A DNA stretch of 41,090 bases from an uncultured Faecalibacterium sp. (GTDB lineage Bacteria > Bacillota > Clostridia > Oscillospirales > Ruminococcaceae), in assembly GCA_934561485.1 (NCBI GenBank), contig CAKTGS010000008.1, positions 1 through 41,090 on the forward strand, read 5' to 3'. The translations under genes and the position numbers were made by a program. Shown here piece after piece: positions 40,291-41,090 of the stretch (position 1 is its first letter; every line of letters starts with the position of its first letter). The notes under the pieces are model-generated. The model had not been told where the DNA came from and ran no database searches. It saw only the letters and a list, made by a program, of their open reading frames with translations.

Positions 40291-41090
40291 TCGATGCTGT
40301 TCGAATCCACCCTTGCATCCCCTTTTTCAAGACTGCTAAAATAGAAACTCCGGTACCCATCGGATACCGGAGCTCTTGGTGGAGCGAAGCAACCCAAATC
40401 CGAACCATTGCCCTCTGGGGCATCTTTAGCGGCGATTTCATCAAAAGTGATGGTTTTCGTGCCGTCTTTGTAGTTGAATGTAATCAAAACTTTTTCATCA
40501 TAGAGATAAACCGCGTTCACGAACGTGTTGATAAGCGTTTCCCGGTGACTTTTCACGTTGGGGTCGAGCTTGCGGAACCGGGTCAGCCAGAACCGAACCT
40601 GATTTTCACTCAACCGTGGCCGAGCGATTTTTTCTTCGGCGATCCGAACTTCAAGTTCTTTCTGCTGGGCTTCCAGCTTTTCCAAACGTGATTTGGTGGA
40701 ATTGGTCAGCACACCCGCTTGGATGGCGTTCAGCATATTCTCAATGCCATTTTCTACCTCGCGCATCTGCTTTTCCAGCAGAGGAAGCGTGGTGTTTTCC
40801 TGATCCTGCAACTCCATGACCTCTGCAACGATGGCATCAATCACGGCGTCGTCCTGAATCAGCTTCATGGTTTCAGCCACGACCAAATCTTCCAGCCATT
40901 CCTTACGGACGGTCTTTTTCTTACAGGTCTTGAAACGCTTAGCAGTAGAGCACTTATAATAATGATGAACGACCTTGTTCCGGCCTGTGCCGCACTCGCC
41001 GAACATCATCGCACCGCACATTCCGCAGAACAGCTTGGTGGTGAGCAAGTAATCGTCCTCGGCCTTGTGACGGGCAGGAGCGCGGCTGTT
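40242..41090 (-). CDS. Large serine recombinase, C-terminal part (partial)
   Basis: Site-specific recombinase of a mobile element. The frame is open to the right edge, so the N-terminal catalytic and most recombinase-domain residues are outside the window. Visible are the zinc-ribbon LFCGMCGAMMFGECG with later Cys (YYKCSTAKRFKTCKKK), then a long charged coiled-coil helix (LPLLEKQMREVENGIENML, later KLEAQQKELEVRIAEEK), and the typical tail FVNAVYLYDEKVLITFNYKDG. After about SDLGCFAPP, the C-terminal ~40 residues run through hairpin DNA and look like chance extension. Base use is visibly more AT-rich than in the cobalamin genes, consistent with acquisition by transfer. Confidence 0.88.
   Translation of the reverse strand, partial: NSRAPARHKAEDDYLLTTKLFCGMCGAMMFGECGTGRNKVVHHYYKCSTAKRFKTCKKKTVRKEWLEDLVVAETMKLIQDDAVIDAIVAEVMELQDQENTTLPLLEKQMREVENGIENMLNAIQAGVLTNSTKSRLEKLEAQQKELEVRIAEEKIARPRLSENQVRFWLTRFRKLDPNVKSHRETLINTFVNAVYLYDEKVLITFNYKDGTKTITFDEIAAKDAPEGNGSDLGCFAPPRAPVSDGYRSFYFSSLEKGDARVDSNSIDPPNSPAGKKAPAGLF
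40348..40372 (-). terminator. Terminator-like hairpin inside the recombinase 3' end
   Basis: CTCCGGTA (40348-40355) and TACCGGAG (40365-40372) form a perfect 8-bp stem; on the minus strand it is followed by TTTCTATTTT. Its position within the open frame suggests that the functional C-terminus ends near here in ancestral copies. Confidence 0.5.

Noticed and set aside
40300..40325. tRNA-like TTCGAATCC word
   Set aside because: The neighbouring bases do not form a T-stem or acceptor stem and no D or anticodon arm is found, so it is not a tRNA; it may be a remnant near an att site.

Overview
The window looks like chromosomal DNA of a high-GC Gram-positive gut anaerobe. Faecalibacterium or a close Oscillospirales relative is my best guess, inferred from GC-rich third positions, strong AGGAGG-type ribosome sites, a T-box leader, a LicT-type antiterminator and the style of short hairpin repeats. 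No rRNA, intact tRNA or CRISPR array was seen.

Layout. (1) 1-3970, minus strand: a leucine operon leuA-leuC-leuD (leuD runs off the left edge) behind a T-box leader, with hairpin-rich repeats in its leader and between leuA and leuC. (2) 4294-11324, plus strand: ftsH, a secreted protein with a 99-bp tandem duplication, a MITE-like element, and an ABC exporter pair (ATPase plus long coiled-coil FtsX-type permease). (3) 11549-12295, minus strand: a monofunctional peptidoglycan glycosyltransferase. (4) 12617-14411, plus strand: a consensus promoter, a 42-codon cysteine-containing leader ORF, an intrinsic terminator with an alternative pairing partner inside that ORF, then an O-acetylhomoserine sulfhydrylase; this reads as a cysteine-responsive attenuator. 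(5) 14511-17424: a LicT/BglG-family antiterminator and a beta-glucoside-type PTS EIIBC, each preceded by a RAT-like hairpin. (6) 17530-19200: a Tat-exported type-B carboxylesterase.

(7) 19368-40203, plus strand: a cobalamin regulon. A cobalamin riboswitch with its own terminator precedes a lipoprotein form of the cobaltochelatase CbiK. Then come a two-domain lipoprotein, a BtuFC-like uptake system, and a tightly overlapping anaerobic B12 operon: ABC ATPase-CbiD fusion, CbiL, CbiF, CbiG, CbiH, CbiJ, CbiET, CbiA, CobT, CobU-like, CobS, a 105-residue mini-CobU, CobC-like phosphatase, CbiB, CobD, CbiP, CbiC. Together these cover cobalt insertion, the corrin ring, amidation, aminopropanol attachment and the nucleotide loop. 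Uroporphyrinogen and precorrin-2 synthesis and the cobalt adenosyltransferase are not in the window.

(8) 40224-41090: the C-terminal part of a large serine recombinase (minus strand, cut by the right edge), more AT-rich than its neighbours, next to several strong hairpins. This is probably one end of an integrated element.

Most unusual: the Cys leader-peptide attenuator, the ABC ATPase-CbiD fusion, the mini-CobU, a degenerate EIIB-like segment in frame ahead of the PTS gene, and a hairpin-repeat fragment built in frame into the CbiA interdomain linker.
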